The notes: a model not told the origin generated them from the letters alone. 64,000 nucleotides of DNA from Cyanoderma ruficeps (GCA_008694505.1 VZDJ01000041.1:5164417-5228416); one strand, 5' to 3'. Positions 37,886 to 51,694 are shown, counted from the first letter of the stretch. A program made the numbers and translations.

Positions 37886-40800
37886 CTAGAGTGTGCAAAA
37901 AGGAGTAAGGAAATGTGTGAAGATTAAAATACTTCAACCTTTAACATCCAGAAGTGATATTCGAACATCCAAAAGTGATGTCTGACACCTGTCAACCTTT
38001 AGAGAAAACTTCAAAATCAGAATCACCAACCTCGCAAAATTACTAATGATCCCCATCATCTTCTTTCCACTCAGATTTCACTGTCTCCCGAGGTAAAATG
38101 ATGCAATTTCTGGGAAATACTAGACAGGAATAGAACATCTGGCATTGCAAAGACCAGTCCTTCGCTGGAGTGAAACCTGTGCCAAATAATCCTGCTATTA
38201 ACTGGTTAAGGTCCATACTAAAGGCAGCTAGAGTACTTGCCAGTCCTTAAGAGACACTAACCCCCCAAAATTAAAGAGATGTCACACCTGACCACTGATA
38301 CAATTACAAAAGAGCAGCACGATTGGTAGATGCATCTCAGCCAGGCAAAACCAGCAGCAGCTGGGACAGAATCAGCAGGTAGCTTTGACCTACACAATGT
38401 ATTTCAAGTTTAGGAGGGGTAGAAATGTACCTTACCTACCAGGTTATTCTCACCCTCGAATCATCCTGGAACACTGCTCTGGAACTCAGCTGTTCCGATG
38501 AGAAGAAACTTTCTTTGAATTTCCATCTCAAATTTATCCCCTTCTATTTATAGGCATTTGTTCTGCCAAAACTGTTCCTTAGCTTAAGTAGTTCTTTTCC
38601 CTCTCTTCTAGTGTGTTCACAGGAAGTGATCAGATGCCCTCTGCCAGCTTCCATTTCACCTGACTAACACTCCGACTAGACAAAAGCTGAAAAAGATGCA
38701 TTTTACAGCCACTCTACCAAAGAATAACCAGGGTCCAGAGAGACCAAGCAGCTCATTCTGGATCAAGTCAGCAGTCCACACCAGACCTTCCAACCGAATC
38801 AAAGTGTCTAGTCTAGTCTGTAAGGACAAACATATCCTATTCATGGCACTTGAAAAGGAAAATGACAGGACAATGCAATTAAATACTTTCTCATGACTAA
38901 ATAATGAAGTCAAAAAACAGCAGCAGGTGTTGAGTGTGATTACCAAGAGGGTTTCTCATTATTAAACTAGGTATTATTAAACTGGACACTGTTGTTTGCA
39001 TCACTAGACCTTGCAAAACTCTACTTCATTCAGCTTGAGGATACAAGGAGAGACAGAATTTGCAAAGCTTTTGCAAAAACCTGATGAGGTCTTGTTACCA
39101 TCAGAGGTGCCTACTGACTTCCAGGACCCCATCAAAGATTGCTACGTTGGCCTGGTTGTTAAAATCCAGGAGGGTGACGAACAGAACATATTGGCATGTA
39201 AATGGCACATGGACAGAATGCAAGAGCACAGTGCCATGAGAGAGAGACTGGAAAACCCTGTCTGTGACATCCTCTGACAAAGCTACTTTACAAAAGTGCT
39301 TCCATCAAGTGCCAAAAGCACTGCTAGAAAGCATCCTCCTGAAGGACTCCATCTTTACCAGGTTATCCCATACATTTCTCATCTACTGAAGTGAATTTCA
39401 AGGTGCTTACCTTCTGTTTAGGGATCATGTGGGAATCAAACACTGCTATGCGAGCCCACGTCCCTAACAAATGCTAGTATGCCAAGCAGAGTTCAAACAT
39501 CAAACTCCATCATGGACTGAGAGAGCAGTGCAAGCAAGGAGACAGAAAAAGAGCAGGCAAGAAAGAGAACTAGATTTTCCCCCTTGATGTTAGGATGCTA
39601 ATTTTGGACAGGTGAAGCTGAAGATTCTGGTCTCCAACACATAGTATCTTTACACGATAGGAAGCAGTCTCTGGACTACAGCAAAATTCAGGCAGGAAAT
39701 CCTACCACTTCTTTTAGGAGAGCATCCCTGAGCTCATGAAGCACTTGCAGAGTACAAGAAAGGCAACCAGCAGCACCTCTGAGGGTGTCACCTCAACCCA
39801 GGCAGAAAAGTTTCAGATACTACAAAACTTTTGTGTTTCACATTCTGATTGGGCTGCAAAAGGCCCCATTCGGGAGCCTCCTCACATGATGGATAAAGAC
39901 TGTACAGAACTTGACAAGTTCCTCTTCTTCACGACCAAAGCAGCCAGCACTTTCCAAAAATAAAGCTCTTACAAAACAAAGGCTTGCACCTTTGGACACT
40001 GAGAAATGCCTATCAAGCCAGGAATCTGAAGGGGGAATTTTGGCTGAAAAAGGCCTTTGCCTTGCTGACTGCAGAGTGTGCACAACTGAGGGTTTAAAGT
40101 CCTGGTAATGGCTTGGTAAACTTCCAGGATGGGGCATACTGCTTTCTAAGGCCTTTTTAAAGATAAAGTATTTCTCTGTGTCTGTTTACTGTGAGAAGCA
40201 AATGTCTGAGTTCAGAACTAAGCAGCTAGATTTGGAAATATATCAGGATTTTGATGTGTAACAGTGTTGGGACAGAGTTTAGTGCAACACAGAATTAACA
40301 AATTTCTTTTAATCCCAGTCTATACCTAGGGATTCAAAGTAAGCTCTGAATTAAATTTAGTCCAGTAATTTTTGCAGAAGATGAGAAATATAAGATGTCC
40401 ATTTAGCCAAAAGATAACATGGTTCAAATGTACCCCAGATACTTCTGAAAATGGATCTTTTCCATTATAAAACCATTTCCATTCAAAATTTAAGAAATAT
40501 ACTCCATGACCTGCTGAATGAGCACAGTCTTTGACTCATCACCATACCAACACAAGCAGGTTCACATTTTTCTGGATCTGACAGAGTAACTGTCCATAAA
40601 TGGGGGTAAAACTTTTGATAAGAACCCCTCCTGACGCTAAAAAGGCACATTCACTTAGTTTTTTGGTAAGAAACATTTCACCGTTTTCCGGAACACCAAC
40701 TGCACTCACCTGTCTAACCCATGAATGATTCTGGCTACTCGGAGCAAGCCTGCGAGTTAAAAATCTTACACACACATTCCCCCATCTCCAAAGAAAAAAA

Positions 40801-41197
40801 AAAAAAAGGCAAAAAAAAAGCAGCAAGTTTTGCTTTTAACGTCCTCCCTGCCGAGGTCTAGCAGCTGCTGCTCCTGTAACAGCCAGGGGCCAGCTGCCCG
40901 CACCCCGGCCCGCGCCCCCGCAGGCAGCCCCAGCCCCCCTGCCTTCCTCCCCTCCCGGCCTCCCTCCGCGCAGGGCTGCGGCAGTAGGGGCGGCCCCGCC
41001 GCCCCGCCCCGGCCCCCCCCGCGGAAGCCCGGCCCCTGCCCGGGCCCCGCAGCGCTGGGGGCTCCGCGGCACCGCTCTCCCGCTTCCCCCTCGGCGGCGC
41101 CTGGGGCGGGACGGGACGAGCTGAGCGGGACCGTCGGCAGCGGCCGCGCGAACGAGCAGTGTGCGGGGAGCGCCCGCCGCCCTCGCCCCGTACTTAC
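37886..41197 (-). other. CRADD: CRADD intron 1 (predicted)
   Basis: Lies between the CARD exon acceptor and the CpG-island donor candidate. It holds a CR1/L3-like relic near 38.4-38.7 kb, and a poly(A) run near 40.8 kb at the edge of the island. No coding exon seen; open frames at 38.7-40.1 kb have no family resemblance. Confidence 0.55.
38440..38700 (-). mobile_element. Ancient CR1/L3-like relic (tentative)
   Basis: Weak but ordered resemblance to the reverse complement of old amniote CR1/L3 3' ends: CCCCTTCTATTTATAG near 38540, AGCTTAAGTAGTTCTTTTCC near 38581, and a GTGATCAGATGCCCTCTGCC block near 38626, in the positions of the 'caatcatgtcccctctcagcc' region. Strongly diverged; identification by eye only. 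Confidence 0.4.
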
Positions 41198-41400
41198 ACG
41201 AGGGGAGCGGGAAGCTACCCAGGAAGCGCCGGCGCCCGCGGAGCTTGCGCGGGGAGCACCATCTTTGTTGAAGGCAAGAGGGCTCTGCCGGAAGCCGCCG
41301 CCGCCGCCCTGCTGCGGGCCGGCCGAGGAGGGGCGGCCGCTGCCGGCCCGCCAGCGCGGGAGGGGCCCGCGGCCGCCATGTCAGCTGCGGGCGGCCGGGC
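41198..41400 (-). other. CRADD: Candidate CRADD non-coding exon 1
   Basis: A strong donor on the - strand, CGT|GTAAGT (GTAAGT at 41197-41192), lies inside the CpG island and would splice to the acceptor at 37886. The 5' edge is only a guess, based on the YY1-like motifs. A short upstream frame of 15 codons plus stop lies within (41262-41215). Other donors in the island are possible. Confidence 0.4.
41215..41262 (-). other. Possible uORF in the CRADD leader
   Basis: ATG in a favourable context (AAGATGG, A at -3 and G at +4) followed by 14 codons and TAG, wholly inside the candidate first exon. It matters only if transcription starts upstream of 41262. The ATG overlaps a YY1-like AAGATGG core, which may be its real role. 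Confidence 0.3.
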
Positions 41401-41560
41401 CCCCAGCGCCCGCCCGGGAAGGGGCCCGGGGGCGCCGCCGCTGCTCGGGGCCGCAGCCGGGGCGGGGACGGGAGGTGTCTGCTCCAAGGAGGCGGCTTTA
41501 CAGGAGTTCGGAGGACCTGCTGCGCTCTCAGGAGCCGGGGTGGTGGGGGTGTTTAGTGAG

Positions 41561-44500
41561 AGGAGGGGTTGTATCTAAAATTAAATTAGAAATTACGAAA
41601 TTGCAGTTTTAATGGCATTAGAAACAGCTACTCTCTTTCATTACTCTCTAGGCAGACTGGTTCCTATTAGTGAGTGTGCACTAAGCTGAACTCCATCCTT
41701 GTGCTGGTATCATCATATCAAACATAGAGCAGTATTATATCGAATACTGTATACACTTAGCTTCATTACTTTCAACTTAACAGCCTAAAAATGAAGAAAC
41801 TTTAATAGATGAAAACTATTTAGTAAAGTAAGAGCTGGCCTGTGTCTACCACAGTGCTATGCGCGTTCTTGTTTTATTCTTCTCTTACTGAGTGCTGTAT
41901 TATTCACTTCATTTTGTACGGATACCTGAAACCGAAATACGGTAGAAAAGAGAAGACTGTGATTCACAGAGTTGTAAAAATGAGGCGGTGTCACTTTCGC
42001 TCACACATCATGGAATAACTTTTTCCAGCTTTGCATAGGTGTCAGGTGTCACACGGGATTGAGTGGTGTCAGCCCTATTTCTTTCATGTCGGGACCGCAA
42101 TAGCGATGAAAGGGGTAGGAAAAAAAAGATCTTCCAGTGCTGGAACGTACTACCTTTGAAGCTGCAGGCAGCCACAGCAAGCTGGCTGTGGACTGCACAG
42201 CGTGCTAATACCTACCCTCTGGAAAAGCAGGAAAGGTGGTTGCTGCAGCTGCTGCTAGAGACCCTGTTACCTTGTGAATCCCATTTGTACACTCTGTTTA
42301 GGCTAATCGTACAGATTTAGGGGTATTTGAAATTTTTTAAGGGTATTTGGAAGGTAGTTGTGGAAAACTTCATGTGCGTTTCCTAGATGCCGTAGCTAGG
42401 AAACACTTGCCATGGAAGATTAGAACCAAAAGGATTATTGGTAGACTTCACATACTGCCTATGCTTAACATGATATTTATCTACAAGATTTTGCATTAAG
42501 ATAGGCAGTCACAATCAGGAATCTTAAATGCCTTTCCTTTGATTTTTCTGTGACTGAGAGTTGAGAATTTATGTAGACACAGAATGTAAATCAGCCTTAA
42601 AGGCAAAGTTTGTATGCTGGTTTTAAGAAATGCTTTAAAAAAATAGATACATTTATCATGCAGGCAGCTTTTGCAGAGGTGCTGCTTATTTGACAGCTTT
42701 AAAGCAGGGTTTTCGTTTGATGACCTAACACTTTTATCTATAATTATTTACAGGTAATAAATTTGATACAGGGGGTTAAATTGCTTGTGAATAATTCATA
42801 AATAATATCTTATTACAATACATCTGATAAACCAAGCTAATTTTTTTTTTTTTGTCTCAGGCACATGTTAGTTTTCTAGGAACGCAGACATAAAAAAAAA
42901 TCTAAATACTCCTCTGGGTTGTTCCAGAGCAATGCATTAACATATTTGACAACGCTGGAAGCCACACAAGTAAGTCATCATCAGTAGCTCCAAGACAAGA
43001 AGTATGCTGCTGTTGTAGACAAAGTACAACTGACGTGGTTTTAAATTTTCTTGCCACGATGTTTGCAATATTAGTTGTGGGAAGATACGTTTGTAAACAG
43101 CACAGAGCAGCACCAGGGAGCAGAGACACCACAAACTCTCCGTAGAATTATTCCTCAGTGCAGCACTACACAGCTGCTGAAAGCTTCCCAGCTTCTTGTA
43201 TTTCTGATTGTCAGTGCTGCTTGCTTTTTTTTTTTTCTTTCACTCATGATCTAAGGAACTGTATTAAATCTGGAAATGGAGTGACCAAACTTGGCGACTT
43301 AGAGAATCTCATCATTGCAATCCTGACAGCTGCTTTTAATTGCAGATAATGTGGCTTTATTTTAAAATAGAAAATTAGGACAAGCAGTTAACATCACTTG
43401 CATTTCCCATATTTTTTTTGCTAGATGAGGCAAAAAGTTTGGTATAAAATTAAAAGTTTTTTTTAAAATTTTATATTATCTGAGAATGTCTTAGAAAGCT
43501 AGCAAAACATATGGATATGCATAGAGCACCTCCAGATTCCACCCAAGGAAATTTTAGAAGTGATACAGTCAGCATTTACACATGTATTTGCTTGCAGTCC
43601 GAACAGAGAAAGAAGGAAAGCAGTGAAAGGAAACAGATAAGCCTAGAAAGGAAGACGACAGCACCAGAGGTCCAAATCTCATTAAGGGAAAATCTGGTGT
43701 TTCCTTTTCCTTCCACTAGTTAATAACTAGTGCTGCAAATTTATTTGGTGGAAACTGTAAATATGCTACTGGTGTTTTGGGCTCGTCTTTAGCAATGCAG
43801 CCCAGGTTTTGATTATATAGTACAGGTACTGGATAAGGATGCACAGAGTTAATACTTTAAGTCCAAGGAGAGAAGTCCTTAAATTCTTTGTTTTGGTCCC
43901 ATTTGTGTTCAGCCCTCACTAAAGGTCTTCCAGTTCTGTTCTGGGCTAAGTTCAACAAACCTTCAGAGAGATGGTTTGGTTCTATTTCAGTTTTAAGGAC
44001 AAATACATACATATATTTTATATATATTTGAGCCTGTTTGGTGTCAACTCAAGGCCCCACTAACTGCTCAAATCTCAAAGCTAACTGTGTAGATTAAAAA
44101 AGTATTTCCTAGACTTTGCAGATCAATGGACCATAGTTAATCCTGCACATCAGTATCTTCAGACTGTTAAAAGCTTATTCTGTCTGGTTCTGCAGATTTA
44201 GGGACCATCGGTGGTCATCAGAACACACTTTTAAGGACTGCTGAATTCAGAGTCACAAGTCCAAATCTGTGGGAACCAAGATAAGCAGTATTTCTTCTGA
44301 CAATACTATTCACTTTACATGTGAGTTTTTCCAAGTCATAATCCCAGTTGTTTTATTATATACTTTTTAGAAGCTCACTTAAAAGTCACAAACCTTTTTA
44401 GAAACTGTACCAGAACAATGAGATTTTAAAAAAATGGTTTTGAGAGGATCCCTTATGCTAATTAGAATCAAGTGGTATCCAAGCATGTATGTATTTTGTT

Positions 44501-47500
44501 TTCTACAGACTAGTTTGTTTTCTGCTGATTACAAGAGGCCAGATGTGTTCTTAAAACTGGCACAAGCAGATTTAATCTATTAGGATTATGCTGTTTTTTC
44601 AGTTGTCTGCAGGACAGCATTCCAGCTTTAGGGACAAAAGAAAAAATAGGAGCCTCTAGATTTGTTTATTAAACCCACTTCTAATTGGTTGAATCTCTCA
44701 CAAAACCTCAGAAATTAAGAAAGGAAAAGAGAATCATATCTTGTATGCTTGCGTGTCAACTTTAGAAAGAAGCACATAAAACCATTTCTGTAAGTGATGT
44801 GTCTCAAAAACAGTGTTAAAATGTAAGTCAGGGTGAGCCAAACTAGGTGGCCTGAAGGCCAGATGAAGGTCTTGCAAACCATTGCTGTCCACTGTGAGCC
44901 TCTGTAATGCCAACATCCAAATCTCCTGTGCCAGTCACTAAAAAACTGGCTGATGCCCAAACTGTGGACTAAAACTTAGGCATGCTGTGCTGGATGCTGG
45001 CAGGATTTGAAGGCACTAGGTGGTCAGTTGGGAAGGGGTGTCGCTCTTCAGGTGGAATTTGCTACTAAAAAAATGATTCCTTATCCCTCCTAAAAAGAAG
45101 ATGATGGGCAGGACTGAAGCGCATCACTGAAGGAGATCAGCTCTTGGGCTGCTGGGTAATTGTTTTGATACTTTGTAACTTCCATTCATTTAAATAATAA
45201 AGACTTTAAATCAAATGCAGATCAAAGAGGGGAATTAATATAAAATATTGGTGACACATCCTGAACGTCCTTAAAAGTAGTATTTTATTAAAAGGCATGT
45301 CCAGCATGTAGGTAAATATAGCACAGAAGGTTTTAAAGCATCTTAAAACGTGGAGCTTAAAGTGACTCTGTAGTGTCTATACATTTACATTTGTTTCCAT
45401 AATAAAAATAAGTATTTATTAGCAGTACTGCAGTTTATTCTTAGTGCTGTTTACTATGACACAAATAATCCCCGGCAAAAAGTTATAAAAAGGAGAAATA
45501 GTTATAAAAATGGTGCAAGCATCAAATGCAAAACTTTTGTACACATTTCATTTTAAAAATCCAGTGAATTGTAAAAAAAACCTCACGCAATTAATACTTG
45601 CAAAACGTGACTCAGTATTTCTCAGAATTTGTAGTCCTTTAAATATATTAATTAATGTAGTTCTCTATTTTTAAATTTAATTTAAAGATTCTTTGAGGAG
45701 ACAGATGAAATACTGCAAGCCTCTTAATATTTATCTCTTATCCCTGACCTATGAAATTATTTTTCAAATGTAAGGCACCATTTTATTAATATGAGAAGAA
45801 ACAAAATTCACTAATTAACCTGAAAAAATCATTAGCAAATAACTAAAATTAATTAAAGATTGAAGACTAAAATATTTTCACAAAACCAACTTACTTTACT
45901 TGCAAATTACGGCATATGAAATAGTTTTCTAATATTTTAGATAAAAGACTGGAAGGTTGCTTTCATTAGGGGGGAATAGCTATTGCTTTTTGTAATCTTC
46001 TGTTGCTTCCCAAGAATTTGAACCGGACAAACTCATATACAATACAAATTTTGAAAGGTTCTTACTTAAAGGTTAGACTTCAGGAGCTAGTAATGATTCA
46101 TGAAATTTTTTACATACAGCCTAGCAAGACATTTGCCACTGCTTATACCTTTCCCATACATTCTGTTTTCAAACAAAAATACTCTTTGATTAAAAATTCA
46201 CTTGATCTATTTTGTTCTCTTTCAAAATGAAACCTGCCTGCCTGCAGGCTAGTGAAGCATCCTGCAGTAGGCACTGCATCCTCTACCAGAGGAGTTAAAA
46301 GAAACAGATGAATTTCCAGCAAGCTTGTCACAAGCAGTTTCCCTCGCAGAAAACACACGTCTGAATCACTTCAGCTCAGGAAGGAGCTGTGTCACATCCA
46401 TTGCAATCTAGTTAGACAAGAATCTCACTTTCCTAACTTTCCTCTCTCTTTTTAGCAGTGCAGCCAGTCAAAGATATTGCCCTCATTGCAACTTAAGTTC
46501 CTATCAATGGTATTTGAAGTATAAGCCACTTTTCACCCCATGCTGAGAAATTACAGAAAGTTGACTTCACCACCCACTTTACAGATGGATAAATTGCAGC
46601 TCAGTATTAGTGCTCTTCCTACAGAAAAATGAACCAGCTCAAAATCTCTTTAATGGTAAGAGTTGATGCACAACTTATTCTGCCCTCCAGATGTATCAAA
46701 CAGGGTAAGAAAAAAAGCAAATCTATGTAATAAGGTGCCCAGAGTCATCTCTCAAATTTGAACATTCCCTGTGAGGCAGAGTGTGGATACAGCAACTCAG
46801 CCGAACAAATCGTATTTCAGGGCTGCAACCTAAAGAGATCCAGTTAAATTGTAACAAAGCATTTTGAAAGGGGATTTTTGCACTTTCAGCTACCAGATTT
46901 ACAACTATTTTTCATAAAACTCGTGTTACCAAGCCTGATCCAAATAACTTCAAAAGAAGAATTTGCACTCGGTTTTGAATCTTTCCCCGTGTCTAACATG
47001 CTTCTGCATTTACTATTTGTTAACTAACAGCAGACCAAGTTGCAAACCTCAGCTATGAAACATCAATTACGGAACAGTTTGACTGGAATCAAAAGGATTT
47101 ACTCACATAAACCCTGCCCTCCAGTGAAAGGAAAATCAAGACAAGCATTGAATTTGTTTGTTTGGGTTTTTTTAGATTATTTTGTTCTTTGCGGTACTCA
47201 CCACTAAACTTTTCCTGCATATTATCTGTTTGAAATTTTTCCTACTAAATGCAGCTCATTCCTTATGCTAAAATAAATAGCTTTTGCTCCAGCATTATAT
47301 TCCTCCTTAATACCATAGAAAGGAGTGGTATTATTTTGGTATTTCAGTTCCTGGAAAAATAATGGCTCCAATTCTGGAAGAAAACTAAATGAAACACAGG
47401 TGCAATCCTTTTTAAAAATAGAATCTAAGTAGAATAAAATACACAATTTAGCAGGCAGATTGATCCGCATTATTATGGTGATGTAATTTTTGTATTTCTG

Positions 47501-50500
47501 TAGACTTTTTCAGAAGCACTGGCTACTTTAAAGCCCTGAAGATAACCTGATTAATAAACACAGTTAATCCCTCTCCTGCTTGGTAACCGTGGCACCAGAA
47601 CAGACCGAGTTTGCTATAAGATAATTTTCTTTTTCCTTGAAATTGAGCTACCTGGCCAGACTTGGTCTATGTGTGGATTCAAACTGTACTGACACTTGTT
47701 ATTCCCCTAGACCTTAAATCTCTACTAATACACCTTTCAGCACTGTACTCATCCAGGTTGTTAGTTATTTAATACACCTTGTGAGAAGTGCCACTTCTCA
47801 CAGGAGCTCCTGGCTTTTCCATATCCTTTGCCTTTTGTCCCTTCTCAGACATGAAAGCCAGACAAGTAATTCCCTCCTTAGAAAGCAGAATATTTTCTCA
47901 TCTTGTTCCTGGCAGCTGTGTTTCACTTAGCTTGTAATGTGCTCTCTGTCTAAGACAGGGGATAGGGACGAGTGATGGTCAGCACCTGAACCAACTCTGC
48001 CTCCCCATTCCTTTGACTGATATTCAGCCTATTGTAGAAACTACCCAATTTTAGCAATACTGTGTCAAATCGCCATGTTGTTGTAAAACGAGCTCAGACC
48101 ATGGTGACTGAGGTTATATGTCAGTGGAATGTTGTTTCTAGGCATTTTCAGTCCTGCTAATGGCTTAGCAAAATACTGAGACCTGCTGAATCTAATGCTA
48201 ATAGAGAAGTGGTTTTCAGGAGCTAGGCTGAGATACCAGAGCAGCTTGTCATCCCCACTTCCTTTGTGTATACAGAACTAACCAGCTCAGACCTTTCAAC
48301 TAACTTCTACTTATTCTATTTGGAATTTTTTTGGTTTAGATAGTAAAATTTTCATTAATTTCTGTATTTTTAAAATAAAATTTCTCCTTTCAACACAGTT
48401 TTTTATTGTTATTGAGAATTAGCAAATTCCTCAAGCCATTGTTTCCTCTAGCAGTAAATATGATACTTAGATTTATTTTAATGATTGCAAAGTTGGCAGA
48501 AATTTTATTTTACTTTATTTTAAATGACTCTTAGACATGATACCCATGCCTAAAGATATCTCTTCCCATTTCCATTATGTGTTTTGGCTTAAGGAGAGCA
48601 AAGCCCTGATATCACTTGACTCACTTTCCACTAGAGCCTAAGATTATAGCTAAAGGAAAAATCAATAGGATTGTATCAGGAATACAAGAAAATGCTCTTG
48701 GATAGAGCATGGAAGTAAATATTTTTTTAAAACAATCTTTAACAAGGTAATTTACCTGCAGGAAGATTCTGCTAAAATGTGAGAGTTGGCTGAGGTGCAG
48801 AAATTCACACAACTACAGAACTCTGTCCTCCCTGTCATATGTAGATTCTGTTTTCTCAAGGTGATGAGACTTAGTCTCATTATAGGAGTAAATTCCTCAT
48901 TGCTGTAATATATAAAAAGAATTCTCTGCCCCCCATATGCTAGTGAACAATTTTTCCTTCTTGCTAATCATTTTATATTGCTTATCTAGAATGTTGTTAC
49001 ATAAAATATAATTAGAACAATATTGACAAGAACAGATTAAAATAAAATTACTTCTAATCCACTGGGCGCAGCTGCTTGGTTACCTTCCCACTCTACCCAT
49101 TCATCTTGTACTCAAACCATTTTCTGTCTCCAGTGATAATACTACCATATACCAGGAAGATACCCATACAACTAAAATGCTGCCCTAGTTTACACTTCTG
49201 CTAGCTTTAGTGCTAAACTAAATACTGTCACCAATTCCATTTTCATCATTCTTCTTGCAATTGTGTTTATTTTGGTTGGGTTTTTAAGCATCACCTTTTA
49301 GGATTGTAGGATTCTCAGTTTTCCTTTAAGTAAAGTGAAGAGGTTTTCTAACATCCCAGATACAAACTGGAAAATCTGAAACTCCAAGACTCAAAAAAGA
49401 AAAACCAAACCAATGCTTGGAGTGAAAATAAGGCTTAGGATTTAAGTCCTTATCGTGATTTTTGGTTGACTCATGGGCACTGAACCTGTGAAACTGGCTT
49501 TGCTGCACACTCTGAACTAGCAATTCAAGATTATATATATCAGAAGTAACTTTTATAATCTGAAGGGCCCACAATTTAGAAGCTAGTGCTGCAAAAAAGC
49601 TACAATATCCATAACGTAAAGGAAAAAAAAAGGCACTGAAATTTTTTTAAATGTTTGAACATGTCTGAAAATTTTCATATCTGAAAATTCAAAGTCTACA
49701 TGCAAGATCTTTGTACTGCTGAAATCTAATCATGTTCTATCATCAGATTTTTTGTACCAGAACAAGTCATTCCTCTGTGCTGCATTAGAAAGAAGCCAAG
49801 CTTTCTGCAAGCTATACTGTGGTTTAGTTTTACTAGTGCAACGCATCAACCCTAGGACTGGCATCCTAATGAGGACAAGAACTGTGCTTTCATACAAAGA
49901 GGACTAGTTCCCCCTCCAGTCTGTTTAAAATATTGTTCACAGCTTCAAGCACACTATAGTTACAGAGCCTGCTTTTCCTCACAGGAACTAATACAAATGA
50001 TACGAAGTCTAGGTCAATATGCCCGATGTTTGGTGACTTGATTCCACATCACAGTAACTAATCTTGATTAGTTACAAGAATCACCACCTTTCACTTTGCC
50101 AGCACTCCTTGTCCTCAGCCTGACATTTGCCCTTGTTCTTTGGAGAAGTGTTATTAGAAAAAACAGCAAACTTCCCTGCATCTGCCCCTTGTTCCTCAGA
50201 GCTTGGCTCTGCTGTGGGGTACACTTGGCCGGCCTGTGACTGCTTACATAGTCTGCCAGCAGCAAGCCATAAATAATTCCTTATATTTGCAATATAGCAG
50301 TCTCATTGCACCCCAAAGCTCCTGTCTTCTCAGTCTGCTTGCTCTGGCACTGGTATTCATGATTTTAAACCCCTAGGGATTTATTTTAAAGGTCCTTAGT
50401 ACAGTGTGTTTATCACTGAGACCCCAAGCGTATCACCTTGGCTGAAAAGGCACAGTAGTAGACTGTTAACACAGCAGCAGATTAGAGTGCTTGTGAGTGT

Positions 50501-51690
50501 GATGGAAGTTATTCCATATAGCAGTTCTCTCACCACAGGGTAGAGCTAGACAAGAACTGTAAGAAAAGATTCATCAGAATGAAAAGTGTTCCCAGGAACA
50601 CAGTTTTTTGACAGGCTCTGCTCACAGGAAAAGCTCTTCAGCCTGAGGGTGGCAGATCTTAGCAAGACTGATGACAAGAACCGTGTGATTATGACACATA
50701 GCTAGAATACAAGAGCTCTTTGGGCATGGGAACCAAAGGGTGGTCACCATATAATGTGAAAAACTTCCAAATACATTTTGGCAAGACATGGGGAAAATTT
50801 TACATCACAAAATATTTTGGTTTGCTTTTCAGAAGAAAACTCCTCCCATTTCTATACTAAAGCTTGAGTTGAAAATGGGGACAGAAAATTTAAGCCATGG
50901 AGGAGGAGAAACCCACCTTTTCCATGACAAGAACAAATCAAGTATATGTCATACCAAAGAACCATCCACTCTGCCTCAGGTTCTTGGTGCCTTCTTTTTC
51001 TCCATGGCTCTGCTACTCATTTCAGCCAGCATGTTACAGACAAAACTGAGTGTATAACACTGGGAGTTTAGATGCAAGAAATAAGGTGGTCAGTGCCCCA
51101 GACTTCATGAGAAAGGACAGAACATCTTGACAGTACAACAAAGCAGTTAAGTCACAAAGAAAACAAGATTATTTTATGTTGTTTCTGTTTCAGCCTAGAT
51201 TACAGCAAGTCTTGACAACCCTCCTTGTTCAAGCACAGGTCTTTGCTTTAATTAACAAATAAGCTAGGGAGAGAATTAAAACTATTAATTTGTTGACTAA
51301 GGATGAGTCTATGAGCTTGTTTCCCTCTTTACTGCTCTCCTATTATTCTTGTCCTTTGTATTTCTTCTATTAAATACTTTACATTTGGGCCGAAGAATGG
51401 GTACTGAGGGTCTTAGTTCCCTCTTCGTGTTTGGAAGACTACTGTAACAGAAAAAGCAATGTCCTATGCTAATACCCAACTACAGGAATTCAGCAGGCAG
51501 CCTCTAAGCCACTAATCTGAATGTAATCCAGCAATATTTTGGAGCAGCATCACAAAGACAAAGCAGGGGTATTCATCCTCACTGATACATGTGCATTTAT
51601 CTGAGTATTAGCTGGGAAATTATAGAAGTTCCTTTATGAGAACACTCTTTCCTGAATAGCAGCAAATCCATACATACAAAGATTGGGAGA
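41561..51690. other. Intergenic DNA between CRADD and SOCS2
   Basis: About 10 kb of AT-rich DNA between the CRADD promoter and the SOCS2 poly(A) site. I see no coding exon; open frames are at most about 90 codons. A possible hAT relic lies near 44.83 kb and a possible conserved element near 45.4-45.7 kb. In human the two genes are roughly 90-100 kb apart, so this spacer is short. Confidence 0.55.
44825..44875 (+). mobile_element. Possible hAT/Charlie-type terminus relic
   Basis: The stretch aligns loosely with the well-known terminal sequence of Charlie-like hAT elements: blocks GGGTG, CAAACTAGGTGGCCTG and AGGCCAGATG appear in that order. No opposite terminus or 8-bp duplication was found, so this is tentative. 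Confidence 0.3.
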
Positions 51691-51694
51691 TTGT

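Larger units (their letters stand above)
40840..41560 (-). promoter_or_regulatory. CRADD: CpG island: CRADD promoter region
   Basis: An abrupt GC- and CpG-rich island of about 0.7 kb with many GGGCGG/CCGCCC Sp1-type boxes, flanked by AT-rich DNA and lying about 3 kb upstream of the CARD exon. It has no clear TATA box. CCATCTT (41259-41265) and GCCGCCATGTC (about 41370-41383) are YY1-like cores, commonly found just downstream of TATA-less start sites. Long frames on both strands across it are Pro/Ala/Gly/Arg-rich artefacts of composition. Assignment to CRADD rests on position and strand. Confidence 0.75.

Noticed and set aside
40830..41612. 260-codon + strand open frame in the CRADD CpG island
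   Set aside because: Pro/Ala/Arg/Gly-rich low-complexity composition, with overlapping long frames on the other strand. This is what GC-rich DNA without stops looks like. No domain or splice context.
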